Assembly (NCBI RefSeq): GCF_900103365.1
Contig: NZ_LT629703.1
Span: 4,216,001-4,280,000, forward strand
Direction of reading: 5' to 3'
Source: Afipia sp. GAS231
GTDB lineage: Bacteria > Pseudomonadota > Alphaproteobacteria > Rhizobiales > Xanthobacteraceae
Length of the DNA: 64,000 bases
The notes beneath the pieces were generated by a model. It was not told the DNA's origin. It made no database searches and saw only the letters and a list, made by a program, of their open reading frames with translations. Both the position numbers and the translations under genes were made by a program. How positions within the stretch are numbered: position 1 is the first letter of the stretch; each line of letters starts with the position of its first letter. Positions 40,387 through 49,793 of the stretch are shown in pieces.

Positions 40387-41559
40387 ATGAAAACGGCATT
40401 CTGGCTGGCGGGCGTCACCGCTTTGGCGCTGGCGCAGCCCGCGTCGGCTGGCGACACCATCAAGATCGGCTTCGTTTCGACCTTCAGCGGCCCGACCGCT
40501 GTGATCGGCAACGACATGCGCAATTCGTTCGAGCTGGCGCTCGACCATCTCGGCCGCAAGATGGGCGGCAAGCCGGTCGAAGTAATCTACGAGGACGACG
40601 GCCAGAAGCCGGATGTCGGCAAGCAGAAGACCGAAAAGCTTGTTCAGTCCGACAAGGTCGATTTCATCGCCGGCTATATCTGGTCGAACGTGCTGCTGGC
40701 CTCGCTGAAAACCGCGGTCGACGCCAAAACCTTCCTGATTTCGGCCAATGCCGGTCCGTCGCAGCTCGCCGGCGAACTGTGTTCGCCTTACGTGTTCTCG
40801 ACTTCCTGGCAGAACGACCAGACGCCGCAGGCGATGGGCCTCTACATGAACCAGAAGGGCGTCAAGTCGGTGTTCCTGATCGGCCCGAACTATGCCGCCG
40901 GCAAGGACATGCTGGCCGGCGTCAAGTCGACCTTCAAGGGGGAGGTGGTCGGCGAGGAATACACGGTGTGGCCGAGCCAGCTCGACTTCTCTGCCGAACT
41001 GACCAAAGCCAAGAACTCCAAGGCCGAGTCGATCTTCGTGTTCTATCCCGGCGCCGCCGGCGTGCAGTTTCTGAATCAGTACACGCAGGCCGGCATCAAG
41101 GCGCAGATCCCGCTCTACACCGCCTTCACCATCGACGAATTGTCGCTGCCGCTCCAGAAGGACAACGCGATCGGCATTCCCGGCGCGCAGGAATGGGTCA
41201 ACGACCTGCCGAACGCCGAGAACAAGCGCTTCGTCGAAGACTATCGCAAAAAGTACACCGGCCTCCGCCCGACCTATTACGGCGCGCAAGCCTATGACGC
41301 GGCCCAGCTGATCAACAGCGCGGTGGTCGCGGTCAAGGGCGACACCGACAAGAAGGACGCGATGAAGGCGGAGATGGAGAAGGCCAACTTCAAGTCGCTG
41401 CGCGGCCCGTTCAAATACGGCAACAACCACATTCCGGTGCAGAACTTCTACCTGCAGGACGTGGTCAAGGGGCCCGACGGCGAGCTCTCGCTGAAGACGG
41501 TGGCCACCATCGTCAAGGACGACCAGGACCGCTTCCACGACAAGTGCGCGATGAAGTGA
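40387..41559 (+). CDS. Branched-chain/aromatic-acid ABC transporter binding protein
   Basis: A 390-residue periplasmic binding protein: signal peptide MKTAFWLAGVTALALAQPAS, then IKIGFVSTFSGPTAVIGNDM, RNSFELALDHLGRKMGGKPV and AVDAKTFLISANAGPSQLAG. Start ATG 40387 has GAGGAGGGG ahead. It leads a five-gene ABC cassette (livHMGF-like genes follow after a 265-base spacer). In R. palustris and Bradyrhizobium such cassettes next to benzoyl-CoA genes take up benzoate or related acids. A motif shared with the bclA promoter lies upstream, supporting an aromatic ligand, but amino acids cannot be ruled out. Confidence 0.88.
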   Translation: MKTAFWLAGVTALALAQPASAGDTIKIGFVSTFSGPTAVIGNDMRNSFELALDHLGRKMGGKPVEVIYEDDGQKPDVGKQKTEKLVQSDKVDFIAGYIWSNVLLASLKTAVDAKTFLISANAGPSQLAGELCSPYVFSTSWQNDQTPQAMGLYMNQKGVKSVFLIGPNYAAGKDMLAGVKSTFKGEVVGEEYTVWPSQLDFSAELTKAKNSKAESIFVFYPGAAGVQFLNQYTQAGIKAQIPLYTAFTIDELSLPLQKDNAIGIPGAQEWVNDLPNAENKRFVEDYRKKYTGLRPTYYGAQAYDAAQLINSAVVAVKGDTDKKDAMKAEMEKANFKSLRGPFKYGNNHIPVQNFYLQDVVKGPDGELSLKTVATIVKDDQDRFHDKCAMK

Positions 41560-41576
41560 CCGAGGCGTGACACGTA

Positions 41577-41604
41577 CAGCGGCGGTGCATCAGCGCTGCC
41601 GCTG
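41577..41604 (+). terminator. Hairpin between binding-protein and permease genes, possible attenuator
   Basis: CAGCGGC (41577-41583) pairs with GCCGCTG (41598-41604) and is followed by TTCTGTTTAAG. It stands 17 bases after the binding-protein stop. A partial terminator or 3'-end stabilising stem here would give more binding protein than membrane subunits, as is usual for such operons. Confidence 0.45.
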
Positions 41605-41613
41605 TTCTGTTTA

Positions 41614-41812
41614 AGCCCGAGCATGATCCGGAAAACTGGAAGTCGGTTTTTCCGCAGAAGATCTGCTCAAACAAAGTATGAAACGGAAGACGGGAATCCG
41701 GCTTTTTGGGCACGGCGATGCCCAGATAAGCAGCATAATCCGGATTTTCCGAATACTTTATGCTTAAAGAAATAGAGTGGATCGCGCTTGCGTTTGATGC
41801 GATCATGATCCG
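41614..41812. repeat. Bradyrhizobium-type intergenic repeat (GAGCATGATCCGGAAAA family)
   Basis: The spacer between the binding protein and livH starts with GAGCATGATCCGGAAAACTG and ends with GATCATGATCCGG. It contains GTCGGTTTTTCCGC and internal near-repeats such as GGAATCCGG and AATCCGGATT. I know this family from intergenic regions of Bradyrhizobium. It lies in the middle of a transport operon. Confidence 0.6.
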
Positions 41813-41824
41813 GGTTGGGGAACC

Positions 41825-42742
41825 ATGCTGGTCTTTGTCGAACAATCGCTGAACGGATTGCAGTTCGGGCTGCTGCTGTTTTTGCTGGCGGCCGGGCTGA
41901 CGCTGGTGTTCGGCATCATGGATTTCGTCAATCTGGCGCACGGCTCACTCTACATGATGGGCGCCTATTTCGCCGCGACCTTCGTGGCCTGGACCGGCAG
42001 CTTCGTGTTCGGCATCGTGCTGGCGCTCGGCGCCACTCTGCTGCTCGGCATTGTGCTGGAATATGTCGCGCTGAGACATCTCTACGGCCGCGACCATCTC
42101 GACCAGGTGCTGGCGACCTTCGGACTGATTTTGTTTTTCAACGATGCCGTGCGGCTGATCTGGGGCCCGGCCGGCCTGGCGCTGCCGCTGCCGCCCTGGC
42201 TCACGGTACCGGTGCAGATCATGCCCGGCGTGTCCTATCCGGCGTACCGGCTGGCGATCATCGCGGTCGCGCTCGCGGTCGCCGCGATGCTCTATCTGGT
42301 GGTGATGCGGACCCGCATCGGCATGCTGATCCGCGCCGGCGCCTCCAACCGCGAGATGATCGGCGCGCTCGGCATCAACATCAAACTGCTGTTCACGCTG
42401 GTGTTCGGCCTCGGCGCCGCACTGGCCGGCCTTGCCGGGCTGATGCAAGCGCCGATCCTCACCGTGCAGATCGGCATGGGTGAAAACATTTTGATTCTCG
42501 CCTTCGTCATCATCGTCATCGGCGGCATCGGCTCGATCCGCGGCGCGTTTCTGGCCGCGATCTTCGTTGGCATGATCGATACGCTCGGCCGTGCCTTCCT
42601 GCCGGATCTCTTGCGCAAGGTGCTGAGTTCCGCCGCCGCCTCGACCGCGGCGCCCGCTCTGTCATCGATGCTGATTTACCTCCTGATGGCGATCGTGCTG
42701 GTGGTGCGGCCGGAGGGGCTGTTTCCGGCCGCCAAGCGATGA
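41825..42742 (+). CDS. livH: Branched-chain-type ABC permease LivH
   Basis: A 305-residue permease with about eight hydrophobic segments: LNGLQFGLLLFLLAAGLTLV, FGIMDFVNLAHGSLYMMGAY and GASNREMIGALGINIKLLFT are LivH landmarks, and IVIGGIGSIRGAFLAAIFVG is the family's C-terminal loop. Complete length. The stop overlaps the livM start by 4 bases. With LivM it forms the membrane channel for the solute delivered by the upstream binding protein. Confidence 0.92.
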   Translation: MLVFVEQSLNGLQFGLLLFLLAAGLTLVFGIMDFVNLAHGSLYMMGAYFAATFVAWTGSFVFGIVLALGATLLLGIVLEYVALRHLYGRDHLDQVLATFGLILFFNDAVRLIWGPAGLALPLPPWLTVPVQIMPGVSYPAYRLAIIAVALAVAAMLYLVVMRTRIGMLIRAGASNREMIGALGINIKLLFTLVFGLGAALAGLAGLMQAPILTVQIGMGENILILAFVIIVIGGIGSIRGAFLAAIFVGMIDTLGRAFLPDLLRKVLSSAAASTAAPALSSMLIYLLMAIVLVVRPEGLFPAAKR

Positions 42743-43678
42743 ATTTTTCCTTCAACGCCCGCAACGCCGTGGTGGCGCTGGTCCTGCTCGGGCTGGCGCT
42801 GCTGCCGCTTTATTCCGCGCTCTCCGGCAACATCTTCATCCTGACGCTGTTCACCCGCATCGTCATCTTCGCGCTTGCCGCCGCCAGCCTCAATCTCATC
42901 ATGGGCTATGGCGGCATGATGAGTTTTGGCCACGCCGCCTATCTCGGCATCGGCGGCTACGCGGTCGGCATATCAGCTTTTGAGGGTATCGGCTCCGGCT
43001 TCATTCAGTGGCCGGTCGCGCTCGCGGTGTCGGCGCTCTACGGGCTGGTGATCGGCGCGCTCAGTCTGCGCACCCGCGGCGTCTACTTCATCATGATCAC
43101 GCTGGCCTTTGCGCAGATGGCCTATTACATCGCCTCGGGCCTTTCGCGCTATGGCGGCGACGATGGTCTCACCATCTACAAACGCAGCGATTTCGGCGGC
43201 CTGATCAACCTGTCGAACCGCGTGCAATTCTACTATCTGTGCCTCGGCTGCCTGTTCGGCGGCCTCTATCTGATCTGGCGCATCATCAATTCGCGTTTCG
43301 GCATGGTGGTGCAGGGCGTGCGCTCCAACGAGCAACGGATGCAGGCGATCGGCTTTCACGCCAATCGTTATCGACTCGTCTGCTTCGTCATCTCCGGCAC
43401 CATCTGCGGCCTTGCCGGCGCGCTGCTCGCCAACAATACCGACTTCATCAGCCCGGCCGTGATGTACTGGACCCGCTCCGGCGACCTGATGGTGATGGTG
43501 ATCCTCGGCGGCATGGGCTCGCTGTTCGGGCCTGTGATCGGCGCCATCCTCTATCTGGTGCTGGAAGAAGTGCTGTCGCAATTCACCGAATACTGGGCGC
43601 TGATCATGGGGCCGCTGCTGCTCTTGATCGTGCTGTTCGCGCGCGGCGGCATCATGGGCCTGCTCGGGAGGATGAGCC

Positions 43679-43686
<8 letters not shown>
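42739..43686 (+). CDS. livM: Branched-chain-type ABC permease LivM
   Basis: A 315-residue permease. Landmarks are ASLNLIMGYGGMMSFGHAAY, LGIGGYAVG, GALSLRTRGVYFIMITLAFA and RSNEQRMQAIGFHANRYRLV, with the substrate-path loop MVMVILGGMGSLFGPVIGAI. It starts inside the livH stop (ATGA) and overlaps livG by 8 bases. Complete. Confidence 0.92.
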
Positions 43687-44450
<764 letters not shown>

Positions 44451-44458
<8 letters not shown>

Positions 44459-45185
44459 CAAGAATTTGGTTGAAACCGCGCCGCTGCTCGAAGTCGATGG
44501 GATCGAGACCTGCTATGGGCTGAGCCAGGTGCTGTTCGGTTTGACGCTCTCCGTTCGATCAGGCGAAATGGTCGCGCTGATGGGCCGCAACGGCATGGGC
44601 AAGACCACGACCATCCGCTCCATCCTCGGCATGACGCGGGCGCGCGCCGGCACCATCCGCTTCGGCGGCGAGGAAGTGCGCAGCCTGCCGTCGTACAAGA
44701 TCGCAAAACTCGGCATCGGCCTGGTGCCGGAAGGCCGCCAGATTTTCCCCAATCTCACCGTGCGCGAAAATCTGGTCGCGGCGTCAGGCAATCGCCTGGG
44801 CGCATCCGATCCCTGGACCATCGAAAAGATCCACGCGCTGTTTCCGCGTCTCGCCGAGCGCGGCAGCAACATGGGCGTGACGCTGTCGGGCGGCGAACAG
44901 CAGATGCTGGCAATCGGCCGTGCGCTGATGACCAATCCGAAACTCTTGATTCTCGACGAGGCCACCGAAGGCCTGGCGCCGCTGATCCGCGAGGAAATAT
45001 GGAACTGCCTGTCGATGCTGAAGGCACGCGGACAGTCGGTGCTGGTCATCGACAAAAACGTCGGCAATTTGTCACGCATCGCCGACCGCCACTACATCAT
45101 CGAACGCGGCCGCACGGTATGGAGCGGCACTTCAGCGCAGTTGATCGCCGAGCCGGATCTGCAGCATCGGTATCTGGGGATTTAA
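44451..45185 (+). CDS. livF: Branched-chain-type ABC ATPase LivF
   Basis: A 244-residue ATPase: LLEVDGIETCYGLSQVLFGL, Walker A GRNGMGKTTTIRSILG, GLVPEGRQIFPNLTVRENL (a LivF signature), MGVTLSGGEQQMLAIGRALM and Walker B LLILDEATEGLAP. It overlaps livG by 8 bases and ends the cassette. In place of the usual His in the switch region it has LVIDKNVGNL, which is seen in some aromatic-acid relatives of LivF; whether this alters ATP hydrolysis is not known. Confidence 0.92.
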
Positions 45186-45200
45186 CCGAGGCTCCTCCAC

Positions 45201-45385
45201 CGTCATTCCGCGCGAAGCAATCCATAGTGCGGAAAGCTCAAGTGTGGATTGCTTCGTCGCTTCGCTCCTCGCAATGACGGCGGCGATTTTTCTCCGTCAT
45301 GGCCGGGCTTGTCCCGGCCATCCACGTCTTCCTTGTTTGTGTCGGGCAAAGTCGTGGATGCCCGGGTCAAGCCCGGGCATGACGA
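45201..45385. repeat. Two adjacent palindromic repeats after livF
   Basis: Unit 1 (45201-45280) begins CGTCATTCCGCGCGAAGCAA and ends TCCTCGCAATGACGG with matching GCAATCCA/TGGATTGC inner parts. Unit 2 (45296-45385) begins CGTCATGGCCGGGCTTGTCC and ends CAAGCCCGGGCATGACG with GTCGTGGATG inside. Both belong to intergenic families common in Bradyrhizobium. They may end livF transcripts and those of the convergent gene at 45408. Confidence 0.7.
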
Positions 45386-45407
45386 ACTGAGAGTGCCGCA
45401 TCACCTC

Positions 45408-46844
45408 TCAAAACATCTCGAAATATTCGCGATGTTCCCAGTCCGATACCTCGGCCTGAAACCGCTCGATCTCGGCGTTCTTGATGTGGACGTAATAGTC
45501 GACGAACTCCGGGCCGAGCGCCTGCCGGAAGAACGGATCGTCCTGCAGTGCGAACACCGCTTCGCGCAAACTCTTCGGTAGCAGCGCGGCCTTGGTCTCA
45601 TACGGCGTATCGGCCGACGGGCCGGGATCGAGCTTGCGGTCGACGCCGTCGAGGCCGGAGAGAATTTGCGAGGCCATGTAGAGGTAGGGATTGGCGGCGG
45701 GTTCGCCGATGCGGTTTTCCAGTCGTGTGGCGGCATCGCCGGCGCTGCCGAGCACGCGGATCATGACGCCGCGGTTGTCGCGGCCCCAGATCGCGCGATC
45801 CGGTGCCAGCGAATAGGTGCGGTAGCGCTTGTAGCCGTTGATGGTCGGCGTCGTGAACACGGTCGACGCGCGGGCATGCGCCAACAGTCCGGCAAGGTAG
45901 GCGCGGCCGAACGAGCTCAGCGCTTCGCCCTTGTCGCTCGCCATGAAGGCATTGTCGCCGCTGGTGCGCGATACGATTGATTGATGCAGATGCCAGCCGG
46001 AGGCAAATACATTGGGCAATTTCGGCCGGCACATGAAGGTGGCGTGAAAACCATGTCGGCGCGCGATCTGCTTCACCGCAGAACGAAACAGCACCATGTT
46101 GTCGGCGGGTGTCAGACCGTTGGTGGGAGCGAACGTGAACTCGCACTGGCTCGGGCCGAACTCGACCTCGACCGACCGCAACGGCAGGCCGAGCGCCAGC
46201 ACGTCGCGCCGGATGATCTCCAGCACCGGCTCCATCTGGTCGTAGCGCTGCTCGGTCAGGTACTGATAGCCGTGCGAAAGGAGACTCACCGATGGCGGCG
46301 TGCCGGGCTGGCCGGCATCCTCCGGCGCCATCCGCGCATCTTCCAGCTTGAAGATGTGGAATTCGACCTCGAGGCCTGCGACAAAATCGTAGCCGCGCGC
46401 TCCGAGCTGATCGAGCACCCCGCGATAGAGCTGCCGGGTCGCGAACGGCACCGGGCGGCCGTCGCTGAAATAAAGGTCGCACAGCAGCCAGCCGGATTCC
46501 GGCGCCCACGGCAGCACGCGAAACGTGGTGGGATCCGCGACCATCAGCACGTCGGCGGCGCCCTCCATTTCCTTCATGCCGAAACCGCCGCCGGAGGTGA
46601 ACACCGGAAACACCGTGCGGTGCGAAGTGTCCTTGGCGAGCATGGTGGTGGTGATGGAGCAGCCGCTCTCCAGCGAAGCCAGCGCTTCACTGGCGACCAG
46701 GGTCTTGCCGCGCAAAATGCCGTGCTGGTCGGGAAACGACAGCCGGATCACTTCGAGCTTCTTTTCCTCGACGATCTTCCGAAGGCGGCCCGCCGCCTCT
46801 TTCTGCTCTGCAGACCAAAGTCCGTGACGTTCGACGAAACTCAA
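45408..46844 (-). CDS. Glutamine-synthetase-like (gamma-glutamylamide synthetase type) enzyme
   Basis: A 478-residue GS-fold enzyme, not a housekeeping GlnA. The GS beta-grasp start reads EVIRLSFPDQHGILRGKTLV; ATP/metal motifs include VAGLEVEFHIFKLEDARMAP, VEVEFGPSQCEFTFAP, GWHLHQSIVSR and RVLGSAGDAATRLENRIGEP. Enzymes of this branch ligate glutamate to amines or anilines (for example IpuC, AtdA1, PuuA). Start TTG 46844 with GGGGGAA ahead is preferred because a longer frame runs through a palindromic repeat (46866-46943). It lies downstream of a Rieske oxygenase gene on the same strand, echoing the aniline dioxygenase operons where a GS-like protein precedes oxidation. Substrate unknown. Confidence 0.8.
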   Translation of the reverse strand: MSFVERHGLWSAEQKEAAGRLRKIVEEKKLEVIRLSFPDQHGILRGKTLVASEALASLESGCSITTTMLAKDTSHRTVFPVFTSGGGFGMKEMEGAADVLMVADPTTFRVLPWAPESGWLLCDLYFSDGRPVPFATRQLYRGVLDQLGARGYDFVAGLEVEFHIFKLEDARMAPEDAGQPGTPPSVSLLSHGYQYLTEQRYDQMEPVLEIIRRDVLALGLPLRSVEVEFGPSQCEFTFAPTNGLTPADNMVLFRSAVKQIARRHGFHATFMCRPKLPNVFASGWHLHQSIVSRTSGDNAFMASDKGEALSSFGRAYLAGLLAHARASTVFTTPTINGYKRYRTYSLAPDRAIWGRDNRGVMIRVLGSAGDAATRLENRIGEPAANPYLYMASQILSGLDGVDRKLDPGPSADTPYETKAALLPKSLREAVFALQDDPFFRQALGPEFVDYYVHIKNAEIERFQAEVSDWEHREYFEMF

Positions 46845-46865
46845 CGCGTTATTCCCCCGCTGTCG

Positions 46866-46943
46866 TTCCGGGATGGTCCGAAGGACCAGACCCGGAACCT
46901 CGAGATTCCGGGTTCGATGCTGGCGCATCGCCCCGGAATGACG
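46866..46943. repeat. Palindromic repeat between the GS-like and Rieske genes
   Basis: GTCGTTCCGGGATGGTCCGA at one end mirrors CGCCCCGGAATGACG at the other, with GACCCGGAACC and ATTCCGGGTTC pairing inside. Same style as the other CGTCATTCCGG-type intergenic repeats. It separates two genes that otherwise look like one operon. Confidence 0.65.
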
Positions 46944-46955
46944 ATGTCGCCACCA

Positions 46956-48314
46956 TCACTCCGCCGCCGACAAATGCCGGATCTTGCCGGCGATCTCGCT
47001 CGGCACCGGAGCGGCCCAGGGCGCGCCGCGGCGGCGCTTGACGTCGACTTCCATCCAGTAGATTTCCCAGCCGCGGGTCGGCCCGATGCCGTCCATCGTC
47101 GCCGGGCCCTGGATCGAGCGCGCATGCGCCGCGTCGAGGAACATGAACGGTTTTTCGCCGCCCACCACCTTTTCGATCTCCTGCCGCAGCAGCCGGCGAT
47201 ACTGCACGATCGCCTTGTCGGAGGTGCCGAGATGTTCGTTGGTGCGGTCCTGGATCGGGCCCATCGATTCCACCGCCCACTGGTCGTGAACGTTGATGTC
47301 GCTGCCCATGCCGGTATAGGTCTCGGTCGCCTGCTCGTGCGGATCGAAGCCGTAATCGTTGGTCTTGTTCTTGCGCGAGGTGTAGTCGGGCAATTCGTAG
47401 AGTTCGAGCCGCTGCTCGCGCATCTTGTTCTTGTCGACCGGCGCCGCATAGCTGGTGAAGATCGCGTACCAGTAGCAGTTCTGGTCATCGACCGGCACGT
47501 GCCACTGCGTGATCGTCATCTCCGTGCTCATCGGAATCACGAAAGCATGCGGGAAAAGCTGGTTGGTGACGCGCACATGGGTGCGCTCCTCGTCGATCTC
47601 GCGCAGCGCGATCAGCCGCATGCCGTATTCGGTATGCTCGACATTGATGATCGGATTGTCGTATTCGCGCAAAATCTTGGTCATCGGCATGTCGGAGCCG
47701 GCAGACGCACCGCGGAACTGCTTGCCGTAGGCAGTGGAAGTGTCCTCGTCCTCGAAGAAGCGATGCAGGAACGACGCATGCGCCGGATCGATGCCGACTT
47801 CCAGCGCCTGCAGCCAGTTGCAGTTGATGTGGCCCTTGAAGGCGAAGGTGTGGCTGTCGGGCGCGACGAAGCAGTCGATCTCCGGAAAGGCCGGCGGTTC
47901 GCCTTCGCCGAGATAGGCCCAGAGGATGCCGCGCTTCTCGATCACGGGATAGGAGCGCTGCTTGATGCCCTGGCACAGCTTCGAATCCTTCGGCTCGGCC
48001 GGCGTCTCCAGGCACTGGCCGGAGACGTCGAACAGCCAGCCATGGAAGGCGCAGCGCAACCCACCATTCTCGAGCCGTCCGAACGCCAGATCGGCGCCGC
48101 GATGCGCGCAATGGCGGTCGATCAGGCCGTAACGGCCTTGCTCATCGCGGAACAGCACGAGATTTTCGCCGAGCAGCTTGACGGCCTTGACCGCGCGCGG
48201 CCCCTGCAACTCGTCGACCAGCGCCGCCGGCTGCCAGTACATCCGCATCAGTTTCCCGCACGGATTCTTTGGCCCGGTGCGGGTGATCAGGTCGTTCGCT
48301 TCCTGGCTCATCAT
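46956..48314 (-). CDS. Rieske-type aromatic ring-hydroxylating oxygenase, alpha subunit
   Basis: A 452-residue oxygenase. The Rieske [2Fe-2S] ligands are in RHCAHRGADLAFGRLE and GLRCAFHGWLFDVSG (C-x-H, 17 residues, C-x2-H). The mononuclear iron site is in GIDPAHASFLHRFFED (the Asp and two His of the 2-His-1-carboxylate triad region). It resembles phthalate-4,5-dioxygenase-type, single-component-alpha enzymes, which act as homotrimers with a separate reductase. No reductase gene is near. It is divergent from an IclR regulator and followed by the GS-like gene. The substrate is not recognisable; an aromatic or a glutamylated amine are both possible. Confidence 0.87.
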   Translation of the reverse strand: MMSQEANDLITRTGPKNPCGKLMRMYWQPAALVDELQGPRAVKAVKLLGENLVLFRDEQGRYGLIDRHCAHRGADLAFGRLENGGLRCAFHGWLFDVSGQCLETPAEPKDSKLCQGIKQRSYPVIEKRGILWAYLGEGEPPAFPEIDCFVAPDSHTFAFKGHINCNWLQALEVGIDPAHASFLHRFFEDEDTSTAYGKQFRGASAGSDMPMTKILREYDNPIINVEHTEYGMRLIALREIDEERTHVRVTNQLFPHAFVIPMSTEMTITQWHVPVDDQNCYWYAIFTSYAAPVDKNKMREQRLELYELPDYTSRKNKTNDYGFDPHEQATETYTGMGSDINVHDQWAVESMGPIQDRTNEHLGTSDKAIVQYRRLLRQEIEKVVGGEKPFMFLDAAHARSIQGPATMDGIGPTRGWEIYWMEVDVKRRRGAPWAAPVPSEIAGKIRHLSAAE

Positions 48315-48344
48315 GGCGTGAAATCCTCGATGATGGCGGAATTT

Positions 48345-48359
48345 GTTCGCCTATTGAAC
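48345..48359. promoter_or_regulatory. Candidate IclR operator between the Rieske and iclR genes
   Basis: GTTC-GCCTATT-GAAC inverted repeat in the 102-base divergent spacer, with a further GTTCGG at 48381. IclR-family proteins of aromatic pathways bind GTTC-type inverted repeats of about this size. It would let the IclR protein control both its own gene and the oxygenase. Confidence 0.45.
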
Positions 48360-48416
48360 ATATGGGCGATTTTAGCGTATGTTCGGTTTTAGGCAAGCGG
48401 ATTTTGGAGGCGGAGC

Positions 48417-49208
48417 ATGCCAAAGCTGAAGCGCGAGGGTGAGGCGGACCACCGCGGGGCGACCGATTTCATCGAAAGCCTCGACCGCGGCTTGCGCGTG
48501 CTCGAACTGTTCGGCGACGGCCAACAGCCGATGACCCTAAGCGACCTCGCCAAGGCAGCCGATCTGCCGCGGGCCACCGCGCGGCGGATTCTGTTCACGC
48601 TTGAGCGCGCCGGCTTCGTCGCCAGCGACGGCAAGCTGTTCCGGCTGACGCCGCGCGTGCTGGTGCTGGCCTCGGCCTATCTCGCCTCCAACCATGTCGT
48701 GTCGGTGCTGCAGCCGGCGCTCGACAAGCTGTCTGCCGATGCGCAGGAAATCAGTTCGATGGCGATCCTCGACGGCTTTGACGCCGTCTTCATCGCGCGC
48801 GCCAGCCCGACGCGGGTGTTCTCCTCCGGCATCGATATCGGCTACCGGCTGCCGGCCTTCTGCACCTCGGTCGGCCGCGTGCTGCTGTCGCGACTGTCAG
48901 ACGATGAACTCACGAAGGCGCTGGACGCGATGGATCTCGCGCCGCTGACGCCGTTCACCGTGACCGACAAGAAGCGCCTGCTGCAGGCCATCAAGAGCGA
49001 TCGCGCGCAGGACTATTCGCTGGTCGATCGCGAGGCCGAGCCGGGCTTTCGTTCGATCTCGGTGCCGGTGCGGCGCTATGACGGCACCATCGTCGCCGCG
49101 ATCAACATGGGCGCCCATGTTGATCGCGTTTCCGCCGATGAAATGATCGAACGCTTTCTGCCGCCACTTCGCGAGGCGGCGGCCTCGGTCAAATCGTTGC
49201 TGGTGTGA
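48417..49208 (+). CDS. IclR-family transcriptional regulator (PcaR/PobR-like)
   Basis: A 263-residue regulator. The N-terminal winged helix contains IESLDRGLRVLELFGDGQQP, LSDLAKAADLPRATARRILF and TLERAGFVASDGKLFRLTPR. The C-terminal effector domain shows IGYRLPAFCTSVGRVLLSRL and SLVDREAEPGFRSISVPVRR, typical of the PcaR/PcaU/CatR branch that senses aromatic intermediates. A GGAGGCGGAGC ribosome site precedes the ATG. It is divergent from the Rieske oxygenase gene, its probable target. Confidence 0.92.
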   Translation: MPKLKREGEADHRGATDFIESLDRGLRVLELFGDGQQPMTLSDLAKAADLPRATARRILFTLERAGFVASDGKLFRLTPRVLVLASAYLASNHVVSVLQPALDKLSADAQEISSMAILDGFDAVFIARASPTRVFSSGIDIGYRLPAFCTSVGRVLLSRLSDDELTKALDAMDLAPLTPFTVTDKKRLLQAIKSDRAQDYSLVDREAEPGFRSISVPVRRYDGTIVAAINMGAHVDRVSADEMIERFLPPLREAAASVKSLLV

Positions 49209-49255
49209 GACCTGCCTCGGTCGGAGGCCTGTCGCCGAATTTTTCTCGATAGGCC

Positions 49256-49675
49256 ATGAACGCATTTCCCCGCGGCGTGCACGAAGACGATGCACCCTTG
49301 GTGGGAGTCATCGTGAACAGACCTGACTGGACCATCCGTATTATCGCAGCGCCGCCCGGCGAAGCGCCATTATGGGTGCGGCAGAAATGGGTCGGCCTCG
49401 ATTTGCCGGTGGCGCGCTATTCCGGCCAAAGCAGGTTTCTCGGGCTCGGCGTGCTGTCGATGCCGCGGTCATGGCTCGGCCAATGGTTCGCCGTCGCCAG
49501 AGGCCGCGCCGAACTGGTTGCGGGCTATGCGGTGGAGGCGCTTCCGGCGGTCGGCATTCTCGGCGTGAAGAGCCCCGAGGCCGCGATGTGGTGGCGCGAG
49601 AACACGCCGCATTTGATCGCGCCACGGCGCTATCTGATCTTCCATGAGGAAGTCTGCCGGATCGCGGATATCTGA
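49256..49675 (+). CDS. Conserved-looking protein of unknown function
   Basis: A 139-residue protein without signal peptide or membrane span. It is rich in Trp and Arg (WTIRIIAAPPGEAPLWVRQK, WVGLDLPVARYSGQSRFLGL, MWWRENTPHLIAPRRYLIFH). It may be a small beta-rich domain. I do not recognise the family. Its last four codons and following bases (ATCGCGGATATCTGATCAGG) are repeated exactly at 50490-50509 next to boxR, which shows that the segment between was inserted at, or duplicated from, this gene's end. A GTG about 17 codons in could also start translation. Confidence 0.6.
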   Translation: MNAFPRGVHEDDAPLVGVIVNRPDWTIRIIAAPPGEAPLWVRQKWVGLDLPVARYSGQSRFLGLGVLSMPRSWLGQWFAVARGRAELVAGYAVEALPAVGILGVKSPEAAMWWRENTPHLIAPRRYLIFHEEVCRIADI

Positions 49676-49680
49676 TCAGG
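49661..49680. repeat. 20-bp direct repeat, copy 1
   Basis: ATCGCGGATATCTGATCAGG, containing the stop codon of the gene ending at 49675. The identical 20-mer occurs at 50490-50509, where it contains the boxR stop on the other strand. The two copies bracket a 0.8-kb segment with two small genes. Confidence 0.9.
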
Positions 49681-49684
49681 CGCC

Positions 49685-49793
49685 TATAGCGTTTTCGAGC
49701 GAAGTGGACGCCGGTTCGCGTAAAGAAAACGCGTCAAAACAAAAGAGTAGGGTCCAGTTCTGATTCAATCAGAACCGAAGCGGCCCTAGTGCT
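49685..49793. repeat. Bradyrhizobium-type intergenic repeat (AGCGTTTTCGAGCGAAGTGG family)
   Basis: The stretch starting AGCGTTTTCGAGCGAAGTGG, through GGTTCGCGTAAAGAAAACGC, to GATTCAATCAGAACCGAAGC is a repeat I know from many Bradyrhizobium intergenic regions. TCTGATTCAATCAGA forms a short hairpin. It lies inside the segment bounded by the 20-bp direct repeats. Confidence 0.65.

Noticed and set aside
45981..48392. An 803-codon open frame on the plus strand
   Set aside because: It is antisense to the GS-like and Rieske genes and has the Arg/His/Gln-rich look of a high-GC shadow frame; no family motifs.
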